A DNA stretch of 64,000 nt from Azospirillum formosense. GTDB lineage: Bacteria > Pseudomonadota > Alphaproteobacteria > Azospirillales > Azospirillaceae. Positions 1-8,779 of this stretch are shown here, piece by piece. The stretch lies in NCBI RefSeq assembly GCF_040500525.1, contig NZ_CP159403.1, positions 201,001 through 265,000 on the forward strand, read 5' to 3'. Positions within the stretch are counted from its first letter, which is position 1. Each line of letters begins with the position of its first letter. The translations under genes and the position numbers were made by a program. Below the pieces are notes generated by a model that worked only from the letters and a program-made list of their open reading frames with translations, had not been told where the DNA came from and searched no databases.

Positions 1-1
1 C

Positions 2-529
2 TACAACCCCTGGGTCTCGCTGTCCTGGCTGGTCACCGGCAGGACGGTCGGCGGGCTGTCGCTCTACCCGATGGCCAACCGGCTGGACCGCGAAACGGCG
101 CTGCGCCTGTGGACGGAGGCCAACACCTGGTTCTCCAACGAGCAGGGCAAGAAGGGCCGGATCGAGGCCGGGCAACTCGCCGACGCGGCGCTGCTCAGCG
201 ACGACTACATGGCGGTGCCGGAGGACCGCATCCCCCACATCCGCTCGGTCCTGACCCTGCTGGGCGGCGCCGTGGTGCATGGCGAGGGCGATTACGGCAC
301 GCTCGCCCCGCCGCTGCCCAAGCCGATGCCCGACTGGTCGCCGGTCGCCACGGTCGGCGGCTATTACCGCGATCCCAAGACGGTGCAGCGGCAGGCGGCG
401 GAGTGCGGTTGCCATTCCGGCTGCGCCGTGCACGGCCACGACCACGCGGCGGCGCTGGGCGCCGACGTGCCCTCGTCCGACGCGCGCAGCTTCTGGGGCG
501 TGTTCGGCTGCGGCTGCTGGGCGGTCTGA
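2..529 (+). CDS. YtcJ-like amidohydrolase, C-terminal fragment
   Basis: The frame is open from the window edge to the TGA at 527-529, so only about 175 C-terminal residues are present. The pattern G-x-L-A-D-A-A-L-L-S-D-D-Y followed by V-P-E-D-R-I is typical of the C-terminal beta-sandwich of YtcJ-type amidohydrolases, metal-dependent hydrolases of C-N bonds. The metal-binding half lies outside the window. The tail is odd: Cys/His-rich (CGCHSGC, HGHDH) and ending CGCWAV, which the core family does not need. A DoxX gene follows after 14 bp in the same direction, so this is probably the upstream gene of a four-gene operon. Substrate unknown. The family call is fairly secure, the role is not. Confidence 0.75.
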   Translation, partial: YNPWVSLSWLVTGRTVGGLSLYPMANRLDRETALRLWTEANTWFSNEQGKKGRIEAGQLADAALLSDDYMAVPEDRIPHIRSVLTLLGGAVVHGEGDYGTLAPPLPKPMPDWSPVATVGGYYRDPKTVQRQAAECGCHSGCAVHGHDHAAALGADVPSSDARSFWGVFGCGCWAV

Positions 530-543
530 GGAGGAGCGCAACG

Positions 544-996
544 ATGGCCGACACCTTCTCCACGCGCAAGGACGCCGTTGCGCCGGTCGCCGCCCTGCTC
601 GACTGGCCGGGGACCGCCTGGCTCGCCCGCCTCGCGCTGGCGGCGCCCTTCGTCGTCAGCGGGCTGGTCAAGCTGACGGACTTCAACGGCGCCGTGGCCG
701 AGGCGGCGGGGCTGGGGCTGGGCCTGCCGGTCCTCGTCGCGGTGGCGGTGATCGTCACCCAGCTCGGCGGGTCGGCGCTGTTCCTGACGCGGCGCTGGTG
801 CTGGCTCGGCGCCGGGATCCTCGCCGGCTTCACGGTGGTCGCCACGCTGCTCGCCCACGCCTTCTGGACCTATGAGGGGCCGGACCGCGCCCGCCAGACC
901 GCCACCTTCCTGGAGCATCTGGCCATCGTCGGCGGCTTCGCCGCGGCGGCGGTGCTCACCCATCGCAACACCCACCGCCGGGGAGGGGCCCCATGA
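544..996 (+). CDS. DoxX family membrane protein
   Basis: A protein of 150 residues with four predicted hydrophobic segments. The first carries the DoxX-like pattern RLALAAPFVVSGLVKLTDF, and an FWTYEG.. RQTATFLEHLAIVGGF stretch near the C-terminus matches the family's last two helices. DoxX proteins are small inner-membrane proteins, often linked to oxidative or thiol stress; the exact role here is unknown. The start is preceded by GAGGAG about 7 bases upstream. The end overlaps the next gene by 4 bp (ATGA type), indicating translational coupling with the MFS transporter. Confidence 0.85.
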   Translation: MADTFSTRKDAVAPVAALLDWPGTAWLARLALAAPFVVSGLVKLTDFNGAVAEAAGLGLGLPVLVAVAVIVTQLGGSALFLTRRWCWLGAGILAGFTVVATLLAHAFWTYEGPDRARQTATFLEHLAIVGGFAAAAVLTHRNTHRRGGAP

Positions 997-2615
997 CCGC
1001 CGAGGCCGTCCCGAACCCCGGGAAAAAGCCCGCCGGGGCCTTCGCGCCGCTGAGCAACCGGCTGTTCGCCGTGCTGTGGGTGGCGGCGGTGCTGGGCAAC
1101 GTCGGCACCTTCATGCGCGACGTGGCGAGCGCGTGGCTGGTCCTCGACCTGTCGGGATCGCCGTCCACCGTCGCGCTGATCCAGGCGGCGGGCTCGCTGC
1201 CCATCTTCCTGCTGGCGATCCCGGCGGGCGTGCTGTCGGACATCATGGACCGGCGGCGGATGCTGATCGTCATCCAGTGCCTGCTCGCCTGCGTCAGCGC
1301 CGCGCTGATGATCCAGGCGGCGCTGGGCGTCGCCAGCGTCGCCTCCATCGCCGGTCTGACCTTCCTCGGCGGGGTCGGGGCGGCGCTGATGGCGCCGGTC
1401 TGGCAGTCCATCGTGCCGGAGCTGGTGCCGCGCGGCGAGCTGAAGGGTGCGGTGGCGCTGAACAGCCTGGGCATCAACATCGCCCGCGCCATCGGCCCGG
1501 CGGCGGGCGGCGCGATCCTCGCCGCCGCCGGGGCCGCCGCCACCTACGCGGTGGACGTCTCCTCCTACATCATCGTCATCGCCGCCCTGCTGTGGTGGCG
1601 GCGCACCCCCGACACCCGCGACGAGCTGTCGGAGCAGTTCGGCGGCGCGCTGCGCGCCGGGCTGCGCTACGCCCGCGCCAGCAAGGAGCTGCACCGCGTC
1701 TTCCTGCGCGCCGGCCTGTTCTTCGCCTGCGCCAGCGCCCTGTGGGCCCTGCTGCCCATCGTCGCCGGACCGATGCTGGGCGGCGGGCCGGGCTTCTACG
1801 GCCTGCTGCTCGGCGCCGTGGGGGCGGGGGCCATCGGCGGAGCGACCGTCCTGCCGCGCCTGCGCGAACGTCTGGGGGCGGACGGCCTGATGCTGGCGGC
1901 GGCGCTGGTCACCGCCGTCGTCATGGGCATCCTGGCCCTGGCGCCGCCGCGCTGGCTGGCCCTGCCGGTCCTGCTGGGCGCCGGTGCGGCCTGGATCGCC
2001 GTGCTGACGACGCTGAGCGCCACGACTCAGGCCATCCTGCCCAACTGGGTCCGCGGGCGCGGGCTTGCGCTCTATCTGACGGTGTTCAACGGCGCCCTGA
2101 CGGCGGGCAGCCTCGGCTGGGGCGCGCTGGCCGACGCCATCGGCGTGCCCGCCACCTTGTGGGTCAGCGCCGCCGGGCTGCTCGCCGTCGCGGTGCTGTC
2201 CCGCGCGGTGCCGCTGCCGGAGGGCGAGGCCGACCTTACCCCCTCCAACCACTGGCCGGAGCCGCTGACCGCCGAGCCGGTGCGCAACGACCGCGGCCCG
2301 GTGCTCATCACCATCGAGTACCGGGTGGCCGCCGCCGACCAGCACGCCTTCCACGCGGCACTCCGCCGCCTGTCGGAGGCGCGGCGGCGGGACGGCGCCT
2401 ACGCCTGGGGCGTCAGCCAGGATTCCGGCGATCCGGAACGGGTGCTGGAGTGGTTCTTCGTCGAATCCTGGGCGGAGCACCAGCGCCAGCACCGCCGCGT
2501 GTCCAACGCCGACGCGGACGTGCAGAAGGAGGCGCTGGCCTTCCACCACGGCGACGGTCCGCCGCGGGTGTCGCATTTCCTGGCGCTGGAGCAAGGCGCG
2601 GGAAAGGCGTCGTGA
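993..2615 (+). CDS. MFS transporter with C-terminal monooxygenase-like (ABM) domain
   Basis: A protein of 540 residues. Residues about 15-410 form a twelve-helix major facilitator fold, with the cytoplasmic-loop motif LSDIMDRRRM between helices 2 and 3. This resembles the MFS_3 / EntS-like exporters. Residues about 430-540 form a soluble domain (VLITIEYRVAAADQ.. EWFFVESWAEHQRQHRR) that looks like the ABM dimeric alpha-beta barrel fold, an arrangement known in this MFS subfamily. It sits between DoxX and an outer-membrane porin with overlaps at both ends. This suggests export of a small molecule across both membranes or uptake of one; direction and substrate are not visible in the sequence. 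Confidence 0.85.
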   Translation: MTAEAVPNPGKKPAGAFAPLSNRLFAVLWVAAVLGNVGTFMRDVASAWLVLDLSGSPSTVALIQAAGSLPIFLLAIPAGVLSDIMDRRRMLIVIQCLLACVSAALMIQAALGVASVASIAGLTFLGGVGAALMAPVWQSIVPELVPRGELKGAVALNSLGINIARAIGPAAGGAILAAAGAAATYAVDVSSYIIVIAALLWWRRTPDTRDELSEQFGGALRAGLRYARASKELHRVFLRAGLFFACASALWALLPIVAGPMLGGGPGFYGLLLGAVGAGAIGGATVLPRLRERLGADGLMLAAALVTAVVMGILALAPPRWLALPVLLGAGAAWIAVLTTLSATTQAILPNWVRGRGLALYLTVFNGALTAGSLGWGALADAIGVPATLWVSAAGLLAVAVLSRAVPLPEGEADLTPSNHWPEPLTAEPVRNDRGPVLITIEYRVAAADQHAFHAALRRLSEARRRDGAYAWGVSQDSGDPERVLEWFFVESWAEHQRQHRRVSNADADVQKEALAFHHGDGPPRVSHFLALEQGAGKAS

Positions 2616-4015
2616 GGCGGTGGCGCGGGGCGCTGGTCGCGGCTCTGTTGCTCCAGTCCGCCCCGGCCCCTGCGGAGACTCCTGAGGGAACGCCGACCCC
2701 TCCGCTGACCAACACCCGCTACGACGAGGACTACCGCTACCTCCTCGACCCTGCGGCGGGGAGCGGCGCCTTCTGGGAGCGGTTCAAGGCGATCCCGCTC
2801 ACCCCCGGCGGCACCCTGTCCCTGTCCACCGGGCTGGAGGCGCGGCTGCGCGGCGAGGCGGTGCGCAACAGCGGCTGGGGGCAGGACGAGCCGAGGAACG
2901 ACGCCTACGGCCTATGGCGCCTGCTGCCCTATGCCGATCTGCGCGCCGGCCCGGCCCTCCGCGTCTTCGGGCAGCTGATCATGGCCGGTTCGGCGGGCAA
3001 GCTTGGGCCGGAGGGGGCGCCGGACGTCGACCGCGCCGACCTGCTGCAGGGTTTCGCCGACCTGTCGGTGCCGCTGGGGGACGCGCAGGGCACGCTGCGG
3101 GCGGGACGCCAGATGCTCGCCTACGGGTCGGAACGGCTGATCAGCCTGCGCTACGGCGCCAACGTGCCGCGCGCCTTCGACGCGGTGACCGGCATCGTGA
3201 AGGCCGGCCCCTGGCGGGTGGACGGCTTCCTCGGCCGTCCGGTTCGCGCGGCGCCCGACCTGTTCGACGACCGGCGCGACGGTGGACGGTCCGCCTGGGG
3301 GCTGTACGCCACGCGCGGCGCCGCTGCGGGCTGGGGCACGGGGCTCGACGCCTACTACATCGGCTACGGCAACCGGGCGGCGTCCTTCGAGGGCGGGCAG
3401 GGGCGGGAGGAGCGGCACACGCTGGGCACCCGCCTGTTCGGAAAGGCCGACGGCTGGGACTGGAACTGGGAGGCGATGCTCCAGACCGGGCGCATTGACG
3501 GGGAAACCATCGCCGCCTGGTCGGTCGCCAGCGACACCGGCCACCGCTGGGACGGTGTTCCGCTGCGCCCGCGGCTCGGGCTGAAGGCGAACATCGCCAG
3601 CGGCGACCGCGATCCCGGCGACGGCCGGCTGGGCACCTTCAACCCCCTCTTCCCCCGCGCCAAGTATTTCGGGGAGCTGACCCCGGTGGGGCCGTTGAAC
3701 CTGATGAACCTGCATCCTTCCGTGGATGTGGCGCTGTCGGACGAATTCAGCCTGTCCGCCTCGGCCATCGCCTATTGGCGGATGAGCCTGGAGGACGGCG
3801 TCTACGACCTGTCCGGGAACCTGCTCCGCTCCGGCGCCGGGTCGCGGTCGCGCCACATCGGCACGCAGGGGGAGCTTGTGCTGTCCTACGCCGCCGGGCG
3901 CACGGTCGAGGGGCTGCTGTCCTATTCGCTGTTCCGGCCCGGCTCCTTCCTTCAGAACACCGGCCCCGCAAAGACGATCCACTTCGTCGGGATGGAGGCG
4001 GTGTTCAAATTCTGA
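2612..4015 (+). CDS. Alginate-export-family outer membrane porin
   Basis: The GTG start at 2612 overlaps the previous TGA by 4 bp. The first ~20 residues are a basic stretch, a hydrophobic core and an A-P-A-E cleavage-like site. The mature part begins TRYDEDYRYLLDP, followed by repeated amphipathic strands (LSTGLEARLRGEAV, LRAGRQMLAYGSERLISLR) and ends in phenylalanine (EAVFKF), as in outer-membrane beta-barrels. The strand motifs and length (467 residues) match the alginate_exp family (AlgE-like), many members of which transport small solutes rather than alginate. No alginate biosynthesis genes are nearby, so I read it as the outer-membrane partner of the upstream MFS protein. Confidence 0.8.
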   Translation: MRRWRGALVAALLLQSAPAPAETPEGTPTPPLTNTRYDEDYRYLLDPAAGSGAFWERFKAIPLTPGGTLSLSTGLEARLRGEAVRNSGWGQDEPRNDAYGLWRLLPYADLRAGPALRVFGQLIMAGSAGKLGPEGAPDVDRADLLQGFADLSVPLGDAQGTLRAGRQMLAYGSERLISLRYGANVPRAFDAVTGIVKAGPWRVDGFLGRPVRAAPDLFDDRRDGGRSAWGLYATRGAAAGWGTGLDAYYIGYGNRAASFEGGQGREERHTLGTRLFGKADGWDWNWEAMLQTGRIDGETIAAWSVASDTGHRWDGVPLRPRLGLKANIASGDRDPGDGRLGTFNPLFPRAKYFGELTPVGPLNLMNLHPSVDVALSDEFSLSASAIAYWRMSLEDGVYDLSGNLLRSGAGSRSRHIGTQGELVLSYAAGRTVEGLLSYSLFRPGSFLQNTGPAKTIHFVGMEAVFKF

Positions 4016-4053
4016 TGGGGCATCGGTATGTTTCTGATGGGGCATCGGTATGT
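4010..4053. repeat. Perfect 22-bp tandem duplication over a stop codon
   Basis: Two identical 22-bp units (4010-4031 and 4032-4053) lie head to tail. The first contains the TGA stop of the porin gene, so the last coding bases and the stop are duplicated downstream. It looks like a recent slippage duplication and has no obvious effect on the protein. Confidence 0.9.
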
Positions 4054-4130
4054 TTCGGTACGGTACCTGTGCCGGTCCCCTCCTTTGACGGCATGGTTGC
4101 GAACGTCATGATGCAGAGGGGCGCAGCAGC

Positions 4131-4541
4131 ATGTTCCGCAGCATCGGTCCGGTCTTCCTCCTCTTCGCAGCCCTTGCTTCGCCGGTTGGATTGCGGGCGC
4201 CGGCCACGGCCGCCGAGATGCCGGATCGGACGGCGCAGGGGGCCGACGTGTTCGACCTCTTCGACGAGAATCACGACGGGCGGATTTCGAACGCGGAATT
4301 TCAGAACAACAAGATTCTGGTCTTCTATGTCTGGGACCGGAACCGGGATCTCGTGCTGACGCCCGACGAGACGCCGCTGCGGCCCGAGGTCTTCGCCCGC
4401 GCCGCCGGGCCGGATGGGCGGATCGACAGTTTGGAGTTCATCACGGTCATCGACGAGGCGTTCCTCATCGCCGACACCAACCGCGATTCCACGCTCGACC
4501 GGCAGGAGTTCCTTGCCTTCCGGCAACGCATCCGTCCTTGA
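4131..4541 (+). CDS. Exported EF-hand calcium-binding protein
   Basis: A protein of 136 residues with an N-terminal signal peptide of about 28 residues ending near PATAAE. Four EF-hand-like loops follow: D45-E-N-H-D-G-R-I-S (ending at E56), D69-R-N-R-D-L-V-L-T (ending at E80), a degenerate A-G-P-D-G-R-I-D near 92-102, and D115-T-N-R-D-S-T-L-D (ending at E126). Loops 1, 2 and 4 keep acidic ligands at positions 1, 5 and 12. Such calmodulin-like proteins bind calcium in the periplasm; partner unknown. Monocistronic on the visible evidence, 115 bp after the porin gene. Confidence 0.8.
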   Translation: MFRSIGPVFLLFAALASPVGLRAPATAAEMPDRTAQGADVFDLFDENHDGRISNAEFQNNKILVFYVWDRNRDLVLTPDETPLRPEVFARAAGPDGRIDSLEFITVIDEAFLIADTNRDSTLDRQEFLAFRQRIRP

Positions 4542-4711
4542 GCCACGCCGCGGCCGGCAGGGCTCCGCCGTCCGTGGCGAGGGTTGCGGTGGGATACGGT
4601 AACTTACGTCCGCCTCCGTGTTGGGCGTGTTGGGAACGACGGGCACCCGTGCAACGTTGCCGTCCGAGCGCCCCAACAACCAATCGACCCAAACACTGGC
4701 GGAGACGATCC

Positions 4712-5317
4712 ATGAAGCGCCGAGTCCGTGCCATCCTTGCGGTGTTCCTGACCGGTGCGGTCCTGTCCGGCTGCGCGCCGGCGTCCGAAACCGCGCCACC
4801 CTCCGTCGCCCTGGCCCCGGCGAGCGTCGAGCCGACGCCACGGCTGTCCATGGTCGAGAACGTCCGCTCCACCGCCAAGGTCCGCGGCGTCGACAAGGCG
4901 GCCCGCACGGTGATCCTGCAATTCCAGGACGGGCGGGAGGAGGCGGTGACCGCCGGAACCGCCGTGCGGAACTTCGACCGCATCAAGGTCGGCGACACCG
5001 TGAGGATCGAATACGCCCGCCTGACCAACATCGTCACCCAGCCGCCGGGCGGCGGTCCGGACGCCGTTCAGCGGAGCAGCACGGACCGCGCCGCGGTCGG
5101 CGAGATGCCGCGCGCCTCGGCGATCACCACCACCCAGGTGACGGAGGTGGTCGAGGCCATCGACCTCAACCGGCGGACGGTCACGCTGCGCGGGCCGCAG
5201 GGACGCACGCGCACGGTTCCTGTCCCGCCGGACGTGCAGGGTCTGGAAACCGTGAAGCCCGGCGACGAGGTGGTGATCAGCCGGACGGAGGCCGCCACGG
5301 TCACCGTGATGCGATGA
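4712..5317 (+). CDS. Putative lipoprotein with two repeated beta domains
   Basis: A protein of 201 residues. A lipobox L-S-G-C places the lipidated cysteine at residue 21. The rest is an internal duplication. One ~45-residue unit (RGVDKAARTVILQF.. IKVGDTVRIEYARL) is repeated later as AIDLNRRTVTLRG.. VKPGDEVVISRTEA, both with a V-x-x-G-D-x-V pattern. A low-complexity linker separates the two halves. This looks like two small beta-barrel domains on a membrane anchor. No specific function recognised. The start at 4712 is chosen because it begins the signal peptide directly. Confidence 0.75.
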   Translation: MKRRVRAILAVFLTGAVLSGCAPASETAPPSVALAPASVEPTPRLSMVENVRSTAKVRGVDKAARTVILQFQDGREEAVTAGTAVRNFDRIKVGDTVRIEYARLTNIVTQPPGGGPDAVQRSSTDRAAVGEMPRASAITTTQVTEVVEAIDLNRRTVTLRGPQGRTRTVPVPPDVQGLETVKPGDEVVISRTEAATVTVMR

Positions 5318-5352
5318 GGGGAGAAGAGGAGAAAGCCACCAAGGAGGGAAGG

Positions 5353-5429
<77 letters not shown>

Positions 5430-5433
5430 AATA

Positions 5434-5509
5434 TGGCTCCGGATGCTGGACTCGAACCAGCGACACGCGGATTAACAGTCCGCTGCTCTACCGACTGAGC
5501 TAATCCGGA
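5434..5509 (-). tRNA. tRNA-Asn (GTT)
   Basis: On the minus strand a cloverleaf with acceptor TCCGGAT/ATCCGGA, anticodon stem GCGGA/TCCGC with loop CTGTTAA (anticodon GTT), T-arm GGTTCGAGTCC and encoded CCA. First tRNA of an Asn-Asp pair. Confidence 0.97.
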
Positions 5510-5730
5510 ACGGAGGCCGGCTTATAAGCCCCTTTCCGGGGGCTGGCAAGGGGAAAACGACCCGGCGGAGGGATTTTCTGTCCGGCGTCGGCGGCGGCGA
5601 TGCAGGGCCGTGACAATGGGGCCGAAATGTGGCGAAGGCGCTCGCGCACCGGTTGACAGGGGGCGCCGCTTTCGCTTCCTTCCGGCCCCGGTTCCCGTCC
5701 CAAACCCCTGCCGCTGGTCCCCCTTTCCCC

Positions 5731-6309
5731 ATGTCCAAGGTCGTTCCTTTCGCCCAGGCGCGCGAAGCCCTCCTTGCCCGCCTGACCGAGCAGCTTCCCC
5801 CCTCCACCGAGTGGGCTGGGCGCCTGATGCTGATGCCGGACGGCCACCGGGTGGAGCCGATGCCCGCGGCGGAGGCGGTGGAGGTGCTGCGCGCCTTCCG
5901 CGCCGGGTTGGGCGAGGCCATCGGTGCCGCCCCCTGTTCGGTCGGCGGCATGTGGGTGTCGCGGGAGGACTGCCTGGACTGGGACGGGCTGCTGGCCCCG
6001 CTGGCGGTGGCCGCCGGCTATGTGGTGGCCGGTGCGACCGGCGGCGCCGGCCTGGCGGTGGAGCTGTTCCGCTGCAAGGGCGCGCTGGCCGGCTGGGGTG
6101 TGCGCGGCCTGCGCGGGGAACCGGCGGTGGCCCGCGCCGCCGGCTACGCCGTTGTGATGGTCAGCCGCCGCCCCGACGACCAGGAGATCGTGCTGGACCG
6201 CGTGATGGACACCTTCGGTTTCGTGATGCGCAGCCAGGGCGAGCCGGTGGTGGAGACCGGCGACCTGAACGCCCGGCTGGCCCGCCGGGCCTGCCCGCTG
6301 CGGCGGTAG
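5731..6309 (+). CDS. Hypothetical protein
   Basis: A protein of 192 residues beginning MSKVVPFAQAREALLARL, with no signal peptide or clear membrane segment. A Gly/Ala-rich central part (AAGYVVAGATGGAGLAVELF) lies before a C-terminal half containing VMVSRRPDDQEIVLDRVMDTFGF. I do not recognise the family. The start at 5731 is preferred over an upstream in-frame ATG because the preceding stretch overlaps tRNA promoter sequence and is poor protein. A short minus-strand gene converges on its 3' end. Confidence 0.65.
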   Translation: MSKVVPFAQAREALLARLTEQLPPSTEWAGRLMLMPDGHRVEPMPAAEAVEVLRAFRAGLGEAIGAAPCSVGGMWVSREDCLDWDGLLAPLAVAAGYVVAGATGGAGLAVELFRCKGALAGWGVRGLRGEPAVARAAGYAVVMVSRRPDDQEIVLDRVMDTFGFVMRSQGEPVVETGDLNARLARRACPLRR

Positions 6310-6317
6310 CCGGGGGG

Positions 6318-6524
6318 TCAGCGGTTCGGCGCGTTGGCCTGGACGATGCGGGTGACGGTCTGCAGACGCTGCACGTCGCGCACCTCCAGAACAATGCCCA
6401 GGTTCAGCGCGGCGAGCGTGTCGGCCAGGGACCGCATGCTGTCCCGCACCCGCTCAAGCGCGTCGGGGCCGTAATCCGATTCGCTGCCGAGTGAACTAAC
6501 GAAGGCACTGATTTCCAACTGCAT
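6318..6524 (-). CDS. Small hypothetical protein
   Basis: A reading frame of 68 codons for an acidic, mostly helical protein (MQLEISAFVSSLGS.. ALERVRDSMRSLADTLAALN). It fills an otherwise empty 330-bp interval between a converging gene and the MBL hydrolase. Composition is protein-like, but I see no strong ribosome-binding site and no recognised family. Existence is plausible, not proven. Confidence 0.45.
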   Translation of the reverse strand: MQLEISAFVSSLGSESDYGPDALERVRDSMRSLADTLAALNLGIVLEVRDVQRLQTVTRIVQANAPNR

Positions 6525-6638
6525 TTACGCCCGGCTCCGCCTGTGTGGTGGGTGCTGTCCCTGAAGGCGTTACTCCGATCCGCGCGGCTTCGTCCATCGC
6601 GCTTGCGCCATAGGCCGCTGGGCAAATTCTCCTATGCG

Positions 6639-7637
6639 CTAGGCCGGGGGCCGGCGGAACCGCAGGGGTTCGCCGAAGCCGGGGACGGCGAAATGGCCGG
6701 GATCGACCGCCTGTTCGGCCAGGGCGTGGTGCAGCGCGCGGATGGGGGCGTCGATGCCTTCCGCGGTCAGCTGGAAGGTGCCGAAATGCATGGCGACGCT
6801 GTGTCGCGCCCCCAGGTCGCGGTGCGCCCGAACGGCGTCGGCCGGGTTCATGTGCTGGGCGGCCATGAACCAGCGCGGCTCGTAGGCGCCGATCGGCAGC
6901 AGGGCGACGTCGATGGCGCCGAACCGCCGCCCGATCTCCTTGAAATGCGGGCAATAGCCGCTGTCGCCCGCGAAATAGACGGCGGCCTCCGGCGTCTCGA
7001 CCACGAAACCGCCCCACAGGGTCTTGCGCCGGTCGAAGGGCGTGCGGGCGGACCAGTGCTGCGCCGGGACGAAGGTGATTCGGGTGCCGTGCGGGCCGGG
7101 CAGGCTGTCCCACCAGTCCAACTCGTGCACCGCGTCGAAGCCGGCACGGCGCATCATCGGGCCGTTGCCGAGCCCCGTCATCACCTGCGGAACGCCGCGC
7201 CGCCGCGCCAGCTGGCGGAGCGTCGGGGCGTCGAGATGGTCGTAGTGGTTGTGGCTGAGCAGAACCGCGTCGATGGCCGGCAGATCCTCCATGCGCACCG
7301 CGGGCGGGCGCACCCGCCTCGGCCCCAGCCGCCCGAAGGGACCGGCGTGGTCGGAATAGACGGGGTCGGTCAGGAAGGCCGCCCCGCCGATCTGGATCAG
7401 AAAGGTCGCCTGCCCGATGAAGGTGACCGCGACCTCGCCGCGCGCCGGAGTGACGGGACGGAAAGGGCGGGGCGGTTCCGGGGCCGGCGGTGTCCAGCGG
7501 GGGCCGCGCGCCTTGTAGAGCCGCCACAGCTCGCGCGGGCCCTTGTCGGTGTCGGCGTGGGGGTTGAAGAAACGGCGCCCGTCCCAGTGGTCGGACGGAA
7601 CGGCGGGAAAGCGGGGCTGGCTGTCGTCGCGCGGCAT
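6639..7637 (-). CDS. MBL-fold metallo-hydrolase (NAPE-PLD/UlaG-like)
   Basis: A protein of 332 residues. The zinc motif H-N-H-Y-D-H-L-D is at residues 129-136. Further metallo-beta-lactamase-fold ligands follow in PAQHWSART, the YFAGDSGY strand and the MHFGTFQL histidine near the C-terminus. The N-terminal HWDGRRFFNPH segment and overall order match bacterial relatives of N-acyl-phosphatidylethanolamine phospholipase D and UlaG-type lactonases. It is probably a cytoplasmic or peripheral hydrolase of phosphodiesters or lactones. Neighbours give no pathway, so the substrate is open. Confidence 0.85.
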   Translation of the reverse strand: MPRDDSQPRFPAVPSDHWDGRRFFNPHADTDKGPRELWRLYKARGPRWTPPAPEPPRPFRPVTPARGEVAVTFIGQATFLIQIGGAAFLTDPVYSDHAGPFGRLGPRRVRPPAVRMEDLPAIDAVLLSHNHYDHLDAPTLRQLARRRGVPQVMTGLGNGPMMRRAGFDAVHELDWWDSLPGPHGTRITFVPAQHWSARTPFDRRKTLWGGFVVETPEAAVYFAGDSGYCPHFKEIGRRFGAIDVALLPIGAYEPRWFMAAQHMNPADAVRAHRDLGARHSVAMHFGTFQLTAEGIDAPIRALHHALAEQAVDPGHFAVPGFGEPLRFRRPPA

Positions 7638-7883
7638 GACACCAGAAGTGGGGTGGTGCGGCGGCCTTGGCTAGGCCGCGGCCTGCCGCGATGCGGCAAG
7701 AATTTCAAGTCCGAGAGGCGGACAGTTCGCAAAGCGGAATGTAAGCAAGTTAAAGCATTGAAAGCGTTGCGTTTTTTGGGGTCTGCCCTGCAATAAGCGC
7801 GCGTGTGGTATTAGGTATACCAGGGCATAGTGGTCTCAACGAACAACGCCCCCGATAACGCCTCCCAACGATTGGAGACCACC

Positions 7884-8021
7884 ATGAACAGCTCGACCTA
7901 CGCCCACATCGGCAGCGACCGCGCCCCGTCCTCCGCCCTTCGGGCCGTCCGCGAGTTCCTCGCCGCCTGGCTGCGCGCGACCCCGGCCTACATCGTGTAC
8001 CGCGCCATCAACGAGCGTTGA
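7884..8021 (+). CDS. Small basic protein, 45 residues
   Basis: A short frame starting MNSSTYAHIGSDRAPSSA and ending AYIVYRAINER, with one amphipathic helix (ALRAVREFLAAWLRA). A GGAG lies 6-7 bases before the ATG at 7884, which is why I prefer it to an in-frame GTG at 7830. The ~240-bp upstream region is unusually AT-rich for this window, as expected of a promoter. Function unknown; size and basic helix resemble DUF1127-type small regulators, but the family's motif is not evident. Confidence 0.55.
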   Translation: MNSSTYAHIGSDRAPSSALRAVREFLAAWLRATPAYIVYRAINER

Positions 8022-8108
8022 TTGCGAGCCTCCGGTCGGAGCGCCGAATGTTGAACGGGGGCGGCCCAGGGGTCGCCCCCGTGCTGTATGAACCCGGTGC
8101 TTCCCGGT

Positions 8109-8750
8109 TCAGGACTCCGGCGTGAAATTCCGGTTCCAGACCGGCACCAGATTCGGCAGGGCCAGCGCCCGCCCCGCCACACCCGACAGCTTCGGGCAGT
8201 GTTCCGCGAACCAGGCGCGGCGGGGCCGCCAATGCACCATCGCCCCGATGTAGATGTCGAGCGCGCTGAAGCGCTCCCCCAGCGCCCATGGACCGTCGCC
8301 CAGCTGCGACTCCAGCCAGAGCCACAGCGTCTTGCGCTGCTCCACCATCGCCGCGCCGAGGGCCTCCGGGGACTCCGCCACCCAGCGCTCCGGGTAATCG
8401 CCGTAGGTGAAGGTCGGGTAGACGTTCGCCACCAGCCAGACCAGCAGCCGCAAGAAGGCGGCGCGCTCCGCTGCGTCCGGCGGCGGGGCCAGTCCGGCGT
8501 CCGGATGCCGTTCGGCCAGCAGCAGTGCGATGGCCGCGCTTTCCGTCATCACCGTCCCGTCCGGTAGGACCAGCGTCGGAATCTGCCCCAGCGGATTCAG
8601 CGCCAGCAAGCGCTGCCGCGCCTCGCCCGGCGCGTCGAAGCCCGCGACGTCCTCGAAGACGAAGGGCGCGCCGCACTGGACCAGCATCGCTTCCGCCAGG
8701 ACGGACCCCCAGCCGGGCGCCCCGTACAGCCTGTAGCCCGCTCCGCTCAT
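8109..8750 (-). CDS. Glutathione S-transferase family protein
   Basis: A protein of 213 residues. The N-terminal thioredoxin-like domain (about 1-82) has the SNAIL-type sequence N-P-L-G-Q-I-P-T-L then T-E-S-A-A-I. The helical C-terminal domain contains the N-capping ERFSALDIYIG motif typical of GSTs. It likely conjugates or reduces with glutathione in the cytosol. It starts 29 bp after the LysR gene on the same strand, so regulator and transferase may share a transcript. The pair stands back to back with the tartrate dehydratase gene. Confidence 0.85.
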   Translation of the reverse strand: MSGAGYRLYGAPGWGSVLAEAMLVQCGAPFVFEDVAGFDAPGEARQRLLALNPLGQIPTLVLPDGTVMTESAAIALLLAERHPDAGLAPPPDAAERAAFLRLLVWLVANVYPTFTYGDYPERWVAESPEALGAAMVEQRKTLWLWLESQLGDGPWALGERFSALDIYIGAMVHWRPRRAWFAEHCPKLSGVAGRALALPNLVPVWNRNFTPES

Positions 8751-8779
8751 TCCCCATCCCTCCCATCCTGAGATGGCTG

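Noticed and set aside
872-2611. Upstream extension of the porin frame through the MFS gene
   Set aside because: The porin starts at 2612 with a signal peptide; the extension is the shifted-frame shadow of the MFS gene.
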